Assembly (NCBI GenBank): GCA_013151035.1
Contig: JAADJB010000023.1
Location: 50,156-114,155 of the forward strand
From: Gammaproteobacteria bacterium
GTDB lineage: Bacteria > Pseudomonadota > Gammaproteobacteria > JAADJB01
Direction of reading: 5' to 3'
Length of the DNA stretch: 64,000 nucleotides
Position numbers and translations under genes: made by a program. Under the pieces are notes generated by a model that searched no databases, was not told the origin of the DNA, and was given only the letters and a program-made list of their open reading frames with translations. Below are positions 21,777 to 30,758 of this stretch, one piece after another. How positions within the stretch are numbered: position 1 is the first letter of the stretch; the number at the start of each line of letters is the position of its first letter.

Positions 21777-22229
21777 CTAGAGACTCAGGTTATCTAACGC
21801 GTCGGGGAGATCTTTATCATCCTGATGGTCATTCTTCCAATCCTCACATTCCTGATCCAGCATTGCCTCATTAAAGATTTCGAACTTATTACCTTGACCC
21901 AGTAACTCAACCCGCTTGTCCAGCTTGGCAAACAGGCGCAGGCGCGGAGCTATAAGAATGCGCCCCTGCCCATCCATCTCAACCTCGGTGGCATAACCCA
22001 GCATCATGCGTTGCAATTGACGAACCCGACGATCCTGATTAGGTAGCATTGTGATCTTACGCTCAATTTCCTGCCATTCGGGATAGGGATATAACAACAG
22101 ACAGCCGTCTTTTTGCACACTCAACACCATACGACCCTGACAATGCTCAACCAGCATTGCACGGTAGCGTGTTGGTAACGCCAAACGACCTTTCGCATCA
22201 AGATTGATGCTACTTCCCCCTAAAAACAA
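21777..22229 (-). CDS. mraZ: MraZ transcriptional regulator (TTG start)
   Basis: Two-repeat AbrB-fold DNA-binding protein that controls the dcw cluster. 150 residues starting [23 protein letters not shown], aligning directly with E. coli MraZ from its first residue. The initiation codon is TTG at 22229-22227, preceded by AGGGGG with a 5-base spacer; no ATG fits the family N-terminus. The second repeat is visible as [20 protein letters not shown]. First gene of the cluster. Its own operator lies directly upstream, so autorepression is likely. Confidence 0.95.
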   Translation of the reverse strand: MFLGGSSINLDAKGRLALPTRYRAMLVEHCQGRMVLSVQKDGCLLLYPYPEWQEIERKITMLPNQDRRVRQLQRMMLGYATEVEMDGQGRILIAPRLRLFAKLDKRVELLGQGNKFEIFNEAMLDQECEDWKNDHQDDKDLPDALDNLSL

Positions 22230-22255
22230 AACAGCCCCCTCTAACGCTTATTATT

Positions 22256-22291
22256 CCCACTAATTACCACTAATCTCCACATTTCATCCAC
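22256..22291 (-). promoter_or_regulatory. MraZ operator: four GTGG direct repeats
   Basis: On the minus strand GTGG occurs four times, with starts 11, 10 and 10 bases apart (plus-strand CCAC ending at 22260, 22270, 22280 and 22291). MraZ is known to bind G-rich direct repeats spaced about 10 bp, in front of mraZ. The array starts at the edge of the -10 box and covers the likely transcription start, so bound MraZ would block transcription. Confidence 0.8.
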
Positions 22292-22318
22292 TATAGTCAG
22301 CAATTCCCCTTTTTGCAA
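22290..22318 (-). promoter_or_regulatory. Sigma70-type promoter of the dcw cluster
   Basis: Minus strand: -35 TTGCAA (22313-22318), 17-base spacer, -10 TATAGT (22290-22295). It lies about 60 bases upstream of the mraZ TTG and overlaps the MraZ operator. This is the only clear promoter seen for the following 20 kb of tightly packed genes. Confidence 0.7.
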
Positions 22319-22474
22319 GGGAAAGACAGGGTAAAAACAGGAATTCTTTCTTTTAGTACAGGGGCTTAGCGCATATTCCTATAAAAACACAAGGAATTAA
22401 AAATAGGAAATAAAAAGGGAATCATAGACTTGCGGAAACAAGCTGTTGTAGCAGATTAACTGAGGATAAATATG

Positions 22475-22545
22475 GATTCCCACGCAGGAGCATGGGAACC
22501 AGGGGGCAACATTGTCTCTCGTTCCCATGCTCTGCGTGGGAATGC
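22475..22545. repeat. Long imperfect inverted repeat downstream of the Fe-S fusion gene
   Basis: GGATTCCCACGCAG and GAGCATGGGAAC on the left pair with GTTCCCATGCTC and TGCGTGGGAAT on the right across a loop of about 20 bases. It lies 28 bases beyond the end of the leftward Fe-S fusion gene and could stabilise or end its message. The rest of 22292-22573 shows no gene. This kind of GTTCCCAYGCTC hairpin is a common dispersed proteobacterial repeat (from memory). Confidence 0.6.
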
Positions 22546-22573
22546 ATACCACCAAACCAGGAACCCCTGCCAT

Positions 22574-25500
22574 CTACAACAAGATACGCTCGATACCACC
22601 GGCCTTAACACGTTCAACAAAGGCCTTGTCCCAACCAGAGCCGAGGATCTGTTCAGCCATCTCGACCACGACATAATCCACCTCTAGCGCATTATCATCC
22701 TGATAACGTGACAAGCCCTGCTGACAGGCGGGACAAGAGGTTAACATCTTGATATTGCTTGAATTATCTCTTGAACGAAGCGTAGCCATCCCGGCTTCAA
22801 TCTCCTGCTGTTTACGGAAACGCACCTGCGAGGCGATATCAGGGCGCGAGACTGCAAAGGTGCCCGCCTCACCACAACAGCGATCCGACAATAGCACCTC
22901 CTGCCCCATCAAATCACTAACCAGTTGCACCGGGTCGCGGGTCTTGATGGGCGAATGGCAAGGATCATGGTAAAGATATTGCTGTCCCTCAAGTGCCTCC
23001 AGTTTCACCCCCTTATCGAGCAGGTATTCATGGATATCCAGCACCCGACAACCGGGGAATATCTTTTCAAATTCATAGCGTTGCAGTTGGTCAATACAGG
23101 TACCACAAGACACCACTACAGTCTTGATATCCATATAATTCAGCGTGTTAGCAACACGATGAAATAACACCCGATTATCCATCGTAATCTTATTCCCACG
23201 CGCCTCATCACCCCCGGCACGCTGCGGATAACCACAACAGAGATAACCGGGGGGTAACACCGTCTGCACACCCAGATCATACAACATCGCCATAGTCGCC
23301 AAACCCACCTTACTAAACAGACGCTCAGAACCACAACCAGGGAAATAAAACACGGCTTCGCTGCTCTCGGTAACCTTCGCCGGATCACGCAACACCGGGA
23401 TCATGCTGGCATCCTCCACGCCCAGCAAGGCACGCGTGGTCTGCATCGGCAAAGCCGAGGGCAAGGGACGATCAAAGAAATGAATCACCTGTGCCGTTAC
23501 CCCACGAGGTCGCGCACGCAGGGCGGCATCACCCTTGCGACGTTGCGGCAACAGACGTTTCAAGATTTGGTAGCCCAGACGCTGCCCGGCAAAACCCCAC
23601 TCGGCTACCGGCTTGCGTAACCAGCGAATGGTGCGTGAATCGGTGGCGTTAAGAAACGCCATCGCCACCCGCGTCAGGATCGAGCTACGCTTTTTGCCTC
23701 GTGTCTTCAGTATCTTGCGCATACGCATGGAGACATCGCCAAAATCAATATTGACCGGACACGGCGTGACACAGCGATGACAAACGGTACAGTGATCGGC
23801 GACATCATTCATCTCATCAAAGTGGCGAATCGAGATCCCGCGCCGGGTTTGCTCTTCATAAAGAAAAGCCTCGATCATCAAACCAGTGGCAAGAATCTTG
23901 TTACGCGGTGAATAAAGCAGATTGACACGCGGGCTATGCGTGGTACAAACCGGCTTGCATTTACCGCAACGCAGACAATGGCGAATATCATCATTCAACA
24001 GCCCCAGTTCACTCTCTTCCAGTAATAGCGCTTCCTGCTGCACCAGACGCAAAGACGGGGTATAGGCATTCTCCAGCCCCGAACCCGCCATCAACTTACC
24101 GCGATTAAAATGCCCGCCAGGATCAACCTTATGTTTATAACTGGCAAACGCCTCCACCACATCAGCATCCAGATAGCGCATCTTGGTCAGCCCAATACCA
24201 TGCTCACCCGAGATCACACCATCCAGTTCACACGCCAGCGCCATCACTCGGTCAACAATCTCCTCCGCCTGTTGCAGCATGACATAATCATTCGAGTTAA
24301 CCGGGATATTAGTATGCACATTACCATCCCCGGCATGCATGTGGGTCGCCACAAACAAACGCGAGGAACGCCATTTATGATGAATTTTATCCATGCGCGC
24401 GCGCACTACCTCCAGATCACTACCGGAGAAGATTTCCTTCAATGGACGTTCGACCTCAGCACGATAAGAGATACGCAGGTCATGGCGTAATAACAAAGAG
24501 ATCAGTTGATCACCGACCTGTGCCCGTGCCTGCACCTCGTCGGGCAGCCATTGCGCATGATCCTCAGCGGCATCATCGAGATGATCGAGTATGCCCTGCC
24601 AGCAGATTTTTACCTGCTGCAAATGAGACAGGGCGGCATCCTGCTTGGCCTGTAATATACTGCGGCCTTCCTCACTATCATCCAGCAGACTGAGTTGCTG
24701 TAGCTCACAACCATCCTGTTGCAGACACACCAGCACCTCGTCCACCATAGATAACTTGTTACGCATGGAATATTCGATATTAATCCGTTCGATACCCGCG
24801 CTATAATCCGCCAGGCGCGGTAGTGGAATCACCACATCTTCATTGATCTTGAAGGCATTAGTGTGTGCAGCAATGGCAGCGGTACGACTACGATCCGCCC
24901 AGAACTGGCGTCGAGCTTCCGGGCTGGTAGCAATAAAACCCTCGGCATCACGCTGGTTTGCCAGCCGCACAATCGCAGAACAGGCCTCCGCCACCCTATC
25001 TTCATTATCCCCGGCGACATCCATTACCAACACCATCTTTGGTAACTCTCGACGCGCTGCCTTGGTGTTATAGTCCACCGCACGCACATAGCGTTCATCG
25101 AGGTGTTCCAACCCCGCCAACAGACAATCACCACGCTTATTCAGATAATCAATGGTCTCAACGATTGCTGGCACCGAGCGTTGTAGGTCATTACCAAAGA
25201 ACTCCAGACACAAGGTACGGATATGTGCGGGCATACGATGCACAATAAACACTGCCGAGCTAATCAGCCCATCACAGCCTTCCTTTTGTACCCCCGGCAG
25301 ACCACCAAGGAATTTATCAGTAACATCCTTACCCAGACCGACCTTGCGCAAAGAGGCGCCCGGCATCTGCAACAACTCAGGCTCACCCATCGGGGTTTCA
25401 CCATCCAGATGATAACGGGTGACACGAAACACCACCTCTTCCTGCTCATGAATCTTACCCATATTATGGTTCAGGCGTTCCACCTCCAACCACAGACCAT

Positions 25501-26419
25501 CGGCATCCACCATACGCCAGGACACCAGGTTATCCAGCGTGGTTCCCCATAATACCGCCTTCTTACCACCGGCATTCATTGCCACGTTACCACCAATGGT
25601 GCAGGCATCCTGTGAGGTTGGATCAACGGCGAATATATAACCCGCTGCCTCCGCCCGCTCTGCCACACGCCGTGTCACCACACCCGCCTCGGCACGTACC
25701 GTTGCCACCTCGCCATCAACCCCGGGCAAGGTGCGCATCTCAACCTCGGTCACTGCCTCCAGCTTTTCAACATTGATAACCACACTGTCATCATGCAGTG
25801 GGATCACACCCCCGGTATAACCCGTGCCACCACCACGCGGAATAATGGTCAGACCCAATTCCACACAGCTACGCACCACCAGAGCCAGCTCCGCCTCGCT
25901 GTCCGGTGTCACCACCACAAACGGCAGTTCAACACGCCAATCCGTTGCATCGGTGGCATGTGAGACCCGCGCCATGCCACTAAAATCAATATTATCCTTA
26001 CGCGTCACCCGGCGCAGATAATGTCGCAGCCGTTTACGCAGATCATTGGTGCGCGGAAACCACGCCTCAAACTCAGCCACCGCCTTACGCGCTCGCTCCA
26101 CTAGCTGTAGTGCCAGCACATTACCATCGGCACGCGCCACAATCTGATCCAGCCGATGATTAAGCGCCTGCACCAGGGCATCAAAACGCTTACGATTATC
26201 CAGCAGATCATCTTGTAAATAAGCATTACGATGCACCACCCACAGATCACCCAACACCTCCAGCAACATTCGTGCCGAACGCCCGGTGCGACGCTCACCC
26301 CGCAATTGATTAAGGATCGCCCACATCTCCGGCCCGAGGATGCGCAAAACGATCTCACGGTCTGAAAACGAGGTGTAGTTATAAGGGATTTCGCGAATAC
26401 GCGTAGTAGTTTCAGTCAT
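22574..26419 (-). CDS. Giant FAD-linked oxidase / Fe-S oxidoreductase fusion (DUF3683 type)
   Basis: 1281 residues from [15 protein letters not shown]; an in-frame ATG 39 bases upstream lies in a REP copy and is not expected to be used. Order: an N-terminal DUF3683-like region (to about 150), an FAD-binding type 4 domain ([23 protein letters not shown]), an FAD-linked oxidase C-terminal domain with [15 protein letters not shown], two 4Fe-4S motifs ([22 protein letters not shown]), then two CCG/heterodisulfide-reductase-like domains ([15 protein letters not shown]). This resembles D-lactate or 2-hydroxyacid dehydrogenases fused with their Fe-S subunit, so quinone-linked oxidation of a hydroxyacid is likely. 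The substrate is not predictable. It stands alone. Confidence 0.85.
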   Translation of the reverse strand: MTETTTRIREIPYNYTSFSDREIVLRILGPEMWAILNQLRGERRTGRSARMLLEVLGDLWVVHRNAYLQDDLLDNRKRFDALVQALNHRLDQIVARADGNVLALQLVERARKAVAEFEAWFPRTNDLRKRLRHYLRRVTRKDNIDFSGMARVSHATDATDWRVELPFVVVTPDSEAELALVVRSCVELGLTIIPRGGGTGYTGGVIPLHDDSVVINVEKLEAVTEVEMRTLPGVDGEVATVRAEAGVVTRRVAERAEAAGYIFAVDPTSQDACTIGGNVAMNAGGKKAVLWGTTLDNLVSWRMVDADGLWLEVERLNHNMGKIHEQEEVVFRVTRYHLDGETPMGEPELLQMPGASLRKVGLGKDVTDKFLGGLPGVQKEGCDGLISSAVFIVHRMPAHIRTLCLEFFGNDLQRSVPAIVETIDYLNKRGDCLLAGLEHLDERYVRAVDYNTKAARRELPKMVLVMDVAGDNEDRVAEACSAIVRLANQRDAEGFIATSPEARRQFWADRSRTAAIAAHTNAFKINEDVVIPLPRLADYSAGIERINIEYSMRNKLSMVDEVLVCLQQDGCELQQLSLLDDSEEGRSILQAKQDAALSHLQQVKICWQGILDHLDDAAEDHAQWLPDEVQARAQVGDQLISLLLRHDLRISYRAEVERPLKEIFSGSDLEVVRARMDKIHHKWRSSRLFVATHMHAGDGNVHTNIPVNSNDYVMLQQAEEIVDRVMALACELDGVISGEHGIGLTKMRYLDADVVEAFASYKHKVDPGGHFNRGKLMAGSGLENAYTPSLRLVQQEALLLEESELGLLNDDIRHCLRCGKCKPVCTTHSPRVNLLYSPRNKILATGLMIEAFLYEEQTRRGISIRHFDEMNDVADHCTVCHRCVTPCPVNIDFGDVSMRMRKILKTRGKKRSSILTRVAMAFLNATDSRTIRWLRKPVAEWGFAGQRLGYQILKRLLPQRRKGDAALRARPRGVTAQVIHFFDRPLPSALPMQTTRALLGVEDASMIPVLRDPAKVTESSEAVFYFPGCGSERLFSKVGLATMAMLYDLGVQTVLPPGYLCCGYPQRAGGDEARGNKITMDNRVLFHRVANTLNYMDIKTVVVSCGTCIDQLQRYEFEKIFPGCRVLDIHEYLLDKGVKLEALEGQQYLYHDPCHSPIKTRDPVQLVSDLMGQEVLLSDRCCGEAGTFAVSRPDIASQVRFRKQQEIEAGMATLRSRDNSSNIKMLTSCPACQQGLSRYQDDNALEVDYVVVEMAEQILGSGWDKAFVERVKAGGIERILL

Positions 26420-26435
26420 GCGGATATTATACAAC

Positions 26436-26534
26436 GTAGGGTGCGCACTGCGCACCATCGTTTATTTCAGGGTGTTGGTGCGTGGTACGCACCCTACCTT
26501 GATACACCCACCGGTAGGGTGCGCATTGCGCACC
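26436..26534. repeat. REP cluster, three copies (+,-,+)
   Basis: Copies at 26436-26456 (+), 26477-26497 (-) and 26514-26534 (+). Each is GTAG followed by a hairpin such as GGTGCGCATTGCGCACC. The linker before the third copy ends CACCCACCG, as in the other BIME units here. The cluster fills the gap between the Fe-S fusion gene and the DUF4160 gene. Confidence 0.85.
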
Positions 26535-26624
26535 ATCGTTTATTACTGAAATTATCAGCCTTTTATGCTAGCCTTAATTTGAATACAAAACGTATGGATA
26601 CAACGCTCAACTTAAGAATAAGAC

Positions 26625-26864
26625 ATGAGCCCAACGGTTTTCAGAGAGGGTGGCTACAGGTTCTTTTTCTTCTCTATGGAAGAAGACCGCATGCATGTTC
26701 ATGTGATCTCAGGCAATGGAGAAGCTAAATTCTGGCTTGAACCTGACATTCAACTCGCTAAAAACCACCATTACTCAACCAAGCAATTAAGAGAAATCGA
26801 ATCACTAATAAAGGGACATTACAATGAGCTCATTAGCGCATGGCGACAACTCTTTAACCGTTGA
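26625..26864 (+). CDS. DUF4160 family protein
   Basis: 79 residues, MSPTVFREGGYRFFFFSMEEDRMHVHV, with the typical DUF4160 pattern: an FFS-EDR-HVHV core, then GEAKFWLEP and YSTKQLREIESLI. Proteins of this family are nearly always followed by a DUF2442 gene, as here (41-base overlap). The pair is often listed as a candidate toxin-antitoxin or regulatory module, but its activity is not established. No promoter was identified in the 90 bases after the REP cluster. Confidence 0.8.
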   Translation: MSPTVFREGGYRFFFFSMEEDRMHVHVISGNGEAKFWLEPDIQLAKNHHYSTKQLREIESLIKGHYNELISAWRQLFNR

Positions 26865-27087
26865 GGTTACAAATGTTTCAGCACATGGAATATGGCTCCT
26901 GGCACACAATAAAGAGCTATTCATGCCTTATGATGATTTCCCCTGGTTTAAAGATCAAACAATCAAATCCATCATGCACGTTAAAGAAGTATCCCCCGGC
27001 CACTTCTATTGGCCCGATATTGATGTAGACTTAACCGAGGAAAACATTAAACACCCACAACATCTCCCACTTAAATCAATACGATAA
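26824..27087 (+). CDS. DUF2442 family protein
   Basis: 87 residues. The core VEVTNVSAHGIWLLAHNKELFMPYDDFPWFKD, then YWPDIDVDLTEENIKHPQ, is the DUF2442 signature. The start lies inside the end of the DUF4160 gene in another frame (41-base overlap) with only a weak GGG before it, so translation is probably coupled. Predicted to be the DNA-binding or antitoxin-like partner of the DUF4160 protein by analogy only. Confidence 0.8.
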   Translation: MSSLAHGDNSLTVEVTNVSAHGIWLLAHNKELFMPYDDFPWFKDQTIKSIMHVKEVSPGHFYWPDIDVDLTEENIKHPQHLPLKSIR

Positions 27088-27112
27088 TTAATACCCCACC
27101 AGTAGAGCCATT

Positions 27113-27202
27113 GGTGCGTGGTACGCACCCTACCCGGAGCAGTACCCATCGGCGGGGATGCATGATGCATGATACCCACCGGTAGGGTGCGCATTGCGCA
27201 CC
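27113..27202. repeat. BIME: REP pair (-,+) downstream of the RAYT gene
   Basis: Copies at 27113-27133 (-) and 27182-27202 (+), separated by 48 bases that end ATACCCACCG and contain the small palindrome GATGCATGATGCATGAT. The + copy ends 5 bases from the RAYT stop codon. Confidence 0.85.
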
Positions 27203-27207
27203 ATTGC

Positions 27208-27756
27208 TTATTCTCCAAACCCCTCGCTCTCTATATCCACATTGGCACCCCAATCCATTGAATAAACGCCTGCTTTCACCCATCGATGAAAAGACGAATA
27301 AGGCCATTCATTTACCGAACAAACCAGACCATGCTTCACCGGATTATAATGCAAATAATCCATACAATGACGATAGTCCCGCTCGTCACGTATACGGTGC
27401 TCCCAAAATCGCCGTTGCCACACGGCATGCTCGTTACGACTTTTTCTCGAAAAATTCACCGCAGGCATATCAAGCCCACAGGCAATAAATGCTCGGCTAC
27501 AAGCGGCTTTTATTAAACCAATCCTCCTGGAATAATTTACATCCCCATCCGGCATCGTCCAGATAAAATGAATATGATCAGGCAGGATCACACAGGCATC
27601 AATAGCAAATGGATAACGCTGCTTCACATCCCTTACCACAGAACGCCCAATCATAATATGATTGGGCTGCGCAAGGAATCTGCGCCTTTTATGGGTAACA
27701 ACAGTAAAGAAATAACTCGCTCCGCCCGTATAAACACGACGATATTCAGACATCAT
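27208..27756 (-). CDS. REP-associated tyrosine transposase (RAYT, IS200-like Y1)
   Basis: 182 residues. It has the HUH metal motif in LPDHIHFIW (His61, His63), the MDYLHYNPVKHGL block with the candidate catalytic Tyr (134 or 137) and the C-terminal WPYSSF of RAYT proteins. RAYTs are single-copy relatives of IS200/IS605 transposases that nick and move REP sequences, recognising the GTAG foot of the hairpin. REP pairs bracket the gene (27113-27202 downstream, 27831-27894 upstream) and at least 19 copies with the same GTAG lie in the window, so this is the likely mobilising enzyme. The gene looks intact. The start could also be the second Met. Confidence 0.92.
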   Translation of the reverse strand: MMSEYRRVYTGGASYFFTVVTHKRRRFLAQPNHIMIGRSVVRDVKQRYPFAIDACVILPDHIHFIWTMPDGDVNYSRRIGLIKAACSRAFIACGLDMPAVNFSRKSRNEHAVWQRRFWEHRIRDERDYRHCMDYLHYNPVKHGLVCSVNEWPYSSFHRWVKAGVYSMDWGANVDIESEGFGE

Positions 27757-27830
27757 ACACTCCCTTGTATTAATAATATTCCCTTATATAACGTCCAAAT
27801 CATAAACCGTAAGCATGATGCATACAACCA

Positions 27831-27894
27831 GTAGGGTGCGCATTGCGCACCGTGGTTTATTTCAAATGGTGTTGGTGCGTGGTACGCACCCTAC
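27831..27894. repeat. REP pair (+,-) upstream of the RAYT gene
   Basis: Copies at 27831-27851 (+) and 27874-27894 (-), in the opposite relative order to the BIME on the other side of the RAYT gene. The spacer contains GTGGTTTATTTCAA, close to the ATCGTTTATTTCAG between the first two copies of the 26.4-kb cluster, so it is part of the repeat unit. Confidence 0.85.
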
Positions 27895-27901
27895 CTTATT
27901 T

Positions 27902-28303
27902 TTAATGATGTACAGCCATGTATTCTGTAACAGCCTGTGCAAGCAGCCCCGAACGAGACTCACCATGCTTTTTTGCATATTGATCCATGATACTCAACAA
28001 GTTTTCAGGCACGGTTATATTAACCCGCCTTGACTTAACAGAAAGTTTACTTATATCCACATCCACCATTGCCCACACACCATTCTTGAATGCCAGATTT
28101 TTTTGATGTTGTTCAATAGCCGAACTCAATGGAACAGGATCACTATCAAGAAGAAGCCCTTCAATATGACATTTAATGGCCTCCTGGATCATCTCAATCG
28201 CCTCTTCCATTGATGAAGCTGCGGTATAACAACCTGGGATATCAGGAACCGTAACACCATAATCCGAGCCCTGATCTTTATGAATTACAACAGGATATTT
28301 CAT
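27902..28303 (-). CDS. hicB: HicB-type antitoxin
   Basis: 133 residues from MKYPVVIHKDQGSDYGVTVPDIPGC. The N-terminal half is the degraded-RNase-fold HicB domain (DIPGCYTAASSMEEAIEMI). The C-terminal half is a ribbon-helix-helix (RRVNITVPENLLSIMDQYAKKHGESRSGLLAQAVTEYM) that would bind the operator. The start ATG overlaps the TGA of the upstream hicA remnant. Longer upstream readings of this frame only run through hicA. Since the toxin gene is truncated, HicB here may be an orphan antitoxin. Confidence 0.88.
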   Translation of the reverse strand: MKYPVVIHKDQGSDYGVTVPDIPGCYTAASSMEEAIEMIQEAIKCHIEGLLLDSDPVPLSSAIEQHQKNLAFKNGVWAMVDVDISKLSVKSRRVNITVPENLLSIMDQYAKKHGESRSGLLAQAVTEYMAVHH

Positions 28304-28407
28304 CAATTTATCTCCATACCCAACCCGCCTGTCGATAGATACTCTTTGGTGTGGTGAAACACCCACCCCTCTTTTTTAAGTCGTTTGATTAGCTCTCGAC
28401 TACTCAT
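28303..28407 (-). pseudogene. hicA: HicA toxin gene remnant, truncated
   Basis: Only 34 residues. MSSRELIKRLKKEGWVFHHTKE matches the N-terminus of HicA, but the next residues (YLSTGGLGMEIN) lack the GSHHIF segment with the catalytic His and the VPHP/GT core. The normal length is about 60. The stop overlaps the hicB start (TGATG), so the junction looks like an internal deletion that kept the hicB boundary. The product should be inactive as an mRNA interferase. Confidence 0.75.
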
Positions 28408-28469
28408 GGTGTGTATAATACACACCATGAGTAAAAATTCAAGGGGACAACAAACCTGAACGATTGTTT

Positions 28470-28529
28470 GGTGCGTGGTACGCACCCTACACGGATAAAT
28501 ACCCGCCGGTAGGGTGTGCATTGCGCACC
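28470..28529. repeat. BIME: REP pair (-,+) between porin and hicAB
   Basis: Copies at 28470-28490 (-) and 28509-28529 (+, with GTGTGC on one stem arm). The 18-base linker ends ATACCCGCCG. It lies just beyond the porin terminator. Confidence 0.85.
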
Positions 28530-28546
28530 ATTATTTATTCCAGGCA

Positions 28547-28575
28547 ATAAAAAACGGAGCCCGAAGGCTCCGTCT
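28547..28575 (-). terminator. Intrinsic terminator of the porin gene
   Basis: On the minus strand CGGAGCC, loop TTCG, GGCTCCG is followed by a run of six T. The stem spans 28555-28572, 26 bases after the porin stop codon. Confidence 0.9.
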
Positions 28576-28601
28576 TATACTTCAATACTGAACGAGTCAG
28601 C

Positions 28602-29708
28602 TTAGAAGTTGTGACGCATACCAAAAGTCACTACATCAGTTTCACCTGTTGCATCAAAGTCCTGCTGTACAAAACCACCATAAACCATGGTGCGTTTGCT
28701 CAGCTTATGAGCAGCCGCCAGAGTCCATGACTTGTAACCAACATTCTGGTTATGGTCGTTGTCATCGCCCTGACCCAAGTTGAATACAACCGTGGTGTTA
28801 CCCAGCGCCATAGAAGCACCTAAGTACCAAACGTCAGCACCGGATACATCGTTAGCTGATGCCTTGGTGATTGCGCCCTGTGCCGCTACGGCAGGACCAA
28901 CACCATCCGCAATATAAGGAGTCGCTGCAGCAACAGCAGAAGAAGTACAAGCACCGCTCTGTACATTCACACAAGCTTCCTTACTATTGGAGATCAGACC
29001 ACCATCACTTTCGTACTGTCCGTAAAAGGTCAGGCCTTCCATTGCATTAAACTTACCACCGATCTTCCATACGGAATCATCACCACCATCGTTAGATGAC
29101 AGGTAATCAGTAAAGACCATAACAGGACCGTTCTTGTAAGAAGCACCAACACCAAAGGTGTCATTACCCTGAGTACCATCGGAATCAGAAGCATCGAAGC
29201 TGTAATCAGCTGTAACCTTTACACCGTTGTAGTTGTTGCTATCAAAACGGATGTGCTTGTTCATACGACCACCGACTTCACCCGCGCCAGAATGCAGTTT
29301 GGACTGCAGACCCCAGCTACGACCCTGAGCAGAGGTACGATACAGTGGATCAATCGCTGCACCATGAGATTTGTAGGAGCTAGAAATAGTACCCATACGA
29401 ACCTGACCGAAGTTACCCTTCAAACCAACCCACTGATCACGATCGATCTGGTTCTTGTCACGCTCGGATGCATCAATCTGAATCTCAATCTTGTAGATTG
29501 CCTTCAGGCCATCACCTAAATCTTCAGAACCCTTCATACCAATCATTGAGGTATTGGAGTTCATGTTGATATCATCAGTGCCATTTGCAGCACTATCAAT
29601 CGCATCAATACTCAGATCGATACGACCATATACGGTAGGGGCTGCCTGTACGCCAATCGCACCTGTCAGCAGCGCAGCAGTTGCTACAGCTAAAATCTTC
29701 TTATTCAT
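28602..29708 (-). CDS. Gram-negative porin, trimeric beta-barrel type
   Basis: 368 residues. Signal peptide MNKKILAVATAALLTGAIGVQA, then PTVYGRIDLSIDA, the usual start of the general porin barrel, alternating hydrophobic strands throughout and a C-terminal GMRHNF ending in Phe as needed for BAM-dependent insertion. A loop near residues 240-285 with two Cys (CVNVQSGAC) is Ala-rich and probably surface-exposed. GGAG lies 8 bases before the ATG. It is monocistronic with its own terminator. Ion preference cannot be predicted. Confidence 0.92.
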   Translation of the reverse strand: MNKKILAVATAALLTGAIGVQAAPTVYGRIDLSIDAIDSAANGTDDINMNSNTSMIGMKGSEDLGDGLKAIYKIEIQIDASERDKNQIDRDQWVGLKGNFGQVRMGTISSSYKSHGAAIDPLYRTSAQGRSWGLQSKLHSGAGEVGGRMNKHIRFDSNNYNGVKVTADYSFDASDSDGTQGNDTFGVGASYKNGPVMVFTDYLSSNDGGDDSVWKIGGKFNAMEGLTFYGQYESDGGLISNSKEACVNVQSGACTSSAVAAATPYIADGVGPAVAAQGAITKASANDVSGADVWYLGASMALGNTTVVFNLGQGDDNDHNQNVGYKSWTLAAAHKLSKRTMVYGGFVQQDFDATGETDVVTFGMRHNF

Positions 29709-29801
29709 TTATATCTCCTAATTCCGACACCCGGAATAAATTAAATTATCTAACGCGGAGAACTTTAGCCCATAAAAAACAACAAAGCAACACCTTTTTG
29801 C

Positions 29802-29823
29802 AAAAAAAACAACAGGTGTTGTT
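29802..29823 (-). terminator. Possible terminator of brnTA
   Basis: Minus strand AACAAC, loop ACCT, GTTGTT followed by six T. The stem is AT-rich and short, so it is weak. A larger imperfect inverted repeat (CAACACCT/AGGTGTTG) overlaps it in the porin upstream region and could alternatively be an operator. Confidence 0.4.
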
Positions 29824-29846
29824 TTGTGTTGCGTTAATGCAACAGA

Positions 29847-30056
29847 TTAGATCCAGTTCATGTTTAGCTTACGATGTTTACCCGCACAATCTCTGAGATA
29901 AAGATTTATTAAATTCTGATAGGGAATATCTACATCTTCTGACATGCCTTTAAAGTAAGCGATAGTCTCTTCATCCAGACGAATCGTTATTTGCTTTTTT
30001 ATCTTTTTAGCATAGGGGTTCTTTACCGAATTTGAAAAATCATAATTTTTACGCAT
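29847..30056 (-). CDS. brnA: BrnA-type antitoxin
   Basis: 69 residues from MRKNYDFSNSVKNPYAKKIKKQITIRLDEETIAYFKGMSEDVDIPYQNLINLYLRDCA. This has the BrnA layout: a short N-terminal segment that contacts the toxin, then a ribbon-helix-helix DNA-binding part. The start overlaps the last 8 bases of brnT. A longer reading from 30086 runs through brnT and is not expected. It would neutralise BrnT and repress the operon. Confidence 0.85.
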   Translation of the reverse strand: MRKNYDFSNSVKNPYAKKIKKQITIRLDEETIAYFKGMSEDVDIPYQNLINLYLRDCAGKHRKLNMNWI

Positions 30057-30345
30057 GACGAAAATCTCTATACTGTTTGGCTTCAAACTTATCGGCTTGA
30101 CGAGCTGTAATAACCCTTATCTCATTATTACTGCCCCTATAACAATGACACACCACTAAAAGCCTCACTAACCGACTAACGCCTATAAGAATATATCTGT
30201 CCTCATCGTATGAATGATCTGGATCTGATATCAAGCGCGCATAATCATCTGCAAACACCGTTTTAGCCTCTTCGAAGCTAACGCCATATTTCTTCCGGTT
30301 TAATTGATTCTTTGTCTCATTCCATGAGAACATCATATCATCCAT
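30049..30345 (-). CDS. brnT: BrnT-type ribonuclease toxin
   Basis: 98 residues (95 if MMFSWNETKN is the start). FSWNETKNQLNRKKYGVSFEEAKTVFAD, DEDRYILIGVS and a C-terminal RVITARQADKFEAKQYRDF are BrnT hallmarks. BrnT is a RelE-like ribonuclease that is bacteriostatic until bound by BrnA. The gene order brnT-brnA with a short overlap is canonical and both frames look intact, so this is probably a working type II module. Confidence 0.88.
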   Translation of the reverse strand: MDDMMFSWNETKNQLNRKKYGVSFEEAKTVFADDYARLISDPDHSYDEDRYILIGVSRLVRLLVVCHCYRGSNNEIRVITARQADKFEAKQYRDFRHA

Positions 30346-30424
30346 AACTACAGTATAACTATATTATAATTATAATCAAACACCCCTTTCAGCCAGAGAC
30401 AGACATAGGGTCAAAACAAGAGTT

Positions 30425-30518
30425 GGTGCGTGGTACGCACCCTACCGAAGCAATACCCAACGGTGGCGGGGTACATGATGCATATCAATACCCACCGGTA
30501 GGGTGCGCACTGCGCACC
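30425..30518. repeat. BIME: REP pair (-,+) near tRNA-Gln
   Basis: Copies at 30425-30445 (-) and 30498-30518 (+). The 52-base linker ends ATACCCACCG and resembles the one at 27113-27202, including a GATGCAT motif. Together with the tRNA-derived repeat it fills the region between brnT and tRNA-Gln, in which no gene is seen. Confidence 0.85.
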
Positions 30519-30524
30519 AGCAAC

Positions 30525-30585
30525 TATTCACCAGCCAATAAAAAACCCGGACAAGCCGGGTGTGTTTGGCTGGCGAACAAGGATT
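30525..30585. repeat. Direct repeat, copy A: tRNA-Gln 3' end plus terminator
   Basis: 61 bases identical to 30698-30758. It contains the last 19 bases of tRNA-Gln (with CCA) and the complete downstream terminator hairpin CCCGG-CTTGT-CCGGG. The 112 bases between the copies hold no gene and carry a GC-rich GTTCAAAATCGC..GCGATTTTGTCGAAC inverted repeat. Confidence 0.85.
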
Positions 30586-30697
30586 ATTCGCCACTTCCCT
30601 GTGGCTCTCCCCTACGGGGCCAGCGTCGCTTCGCTCCACTGTTCAAAATCGCTCCCGGCGATTTTGTCGAACCCCTATTGAACAAGGTTCTCACCCT

Positions 30698-30758
30698 TAT
30701 TCACCAGCCAATAAAAAACCCGGACAAGCCGGGTGTGTTTGGCTGGCGAACAAGGATT
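30698..30758. repeat. Direct repeat, copy B: within the functional tRNA-Gln locus
   Basis: Second copy of the 61-base repeat, 173 bases from the first, overlapping the 3' end of the intact tRNA-Gln and its terminator. Confidence 0.85.
30713..30733 (-). terminator. Intrinsic terminator after tRNA-Gln
   Basis: Minus strand CCCGG, loop CTTGT, CCGGG, then six T. It lies 7 bases past the CCA end of tRNA-Gln. An identical copy is at 30540-30560. Confidence 0.85.
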
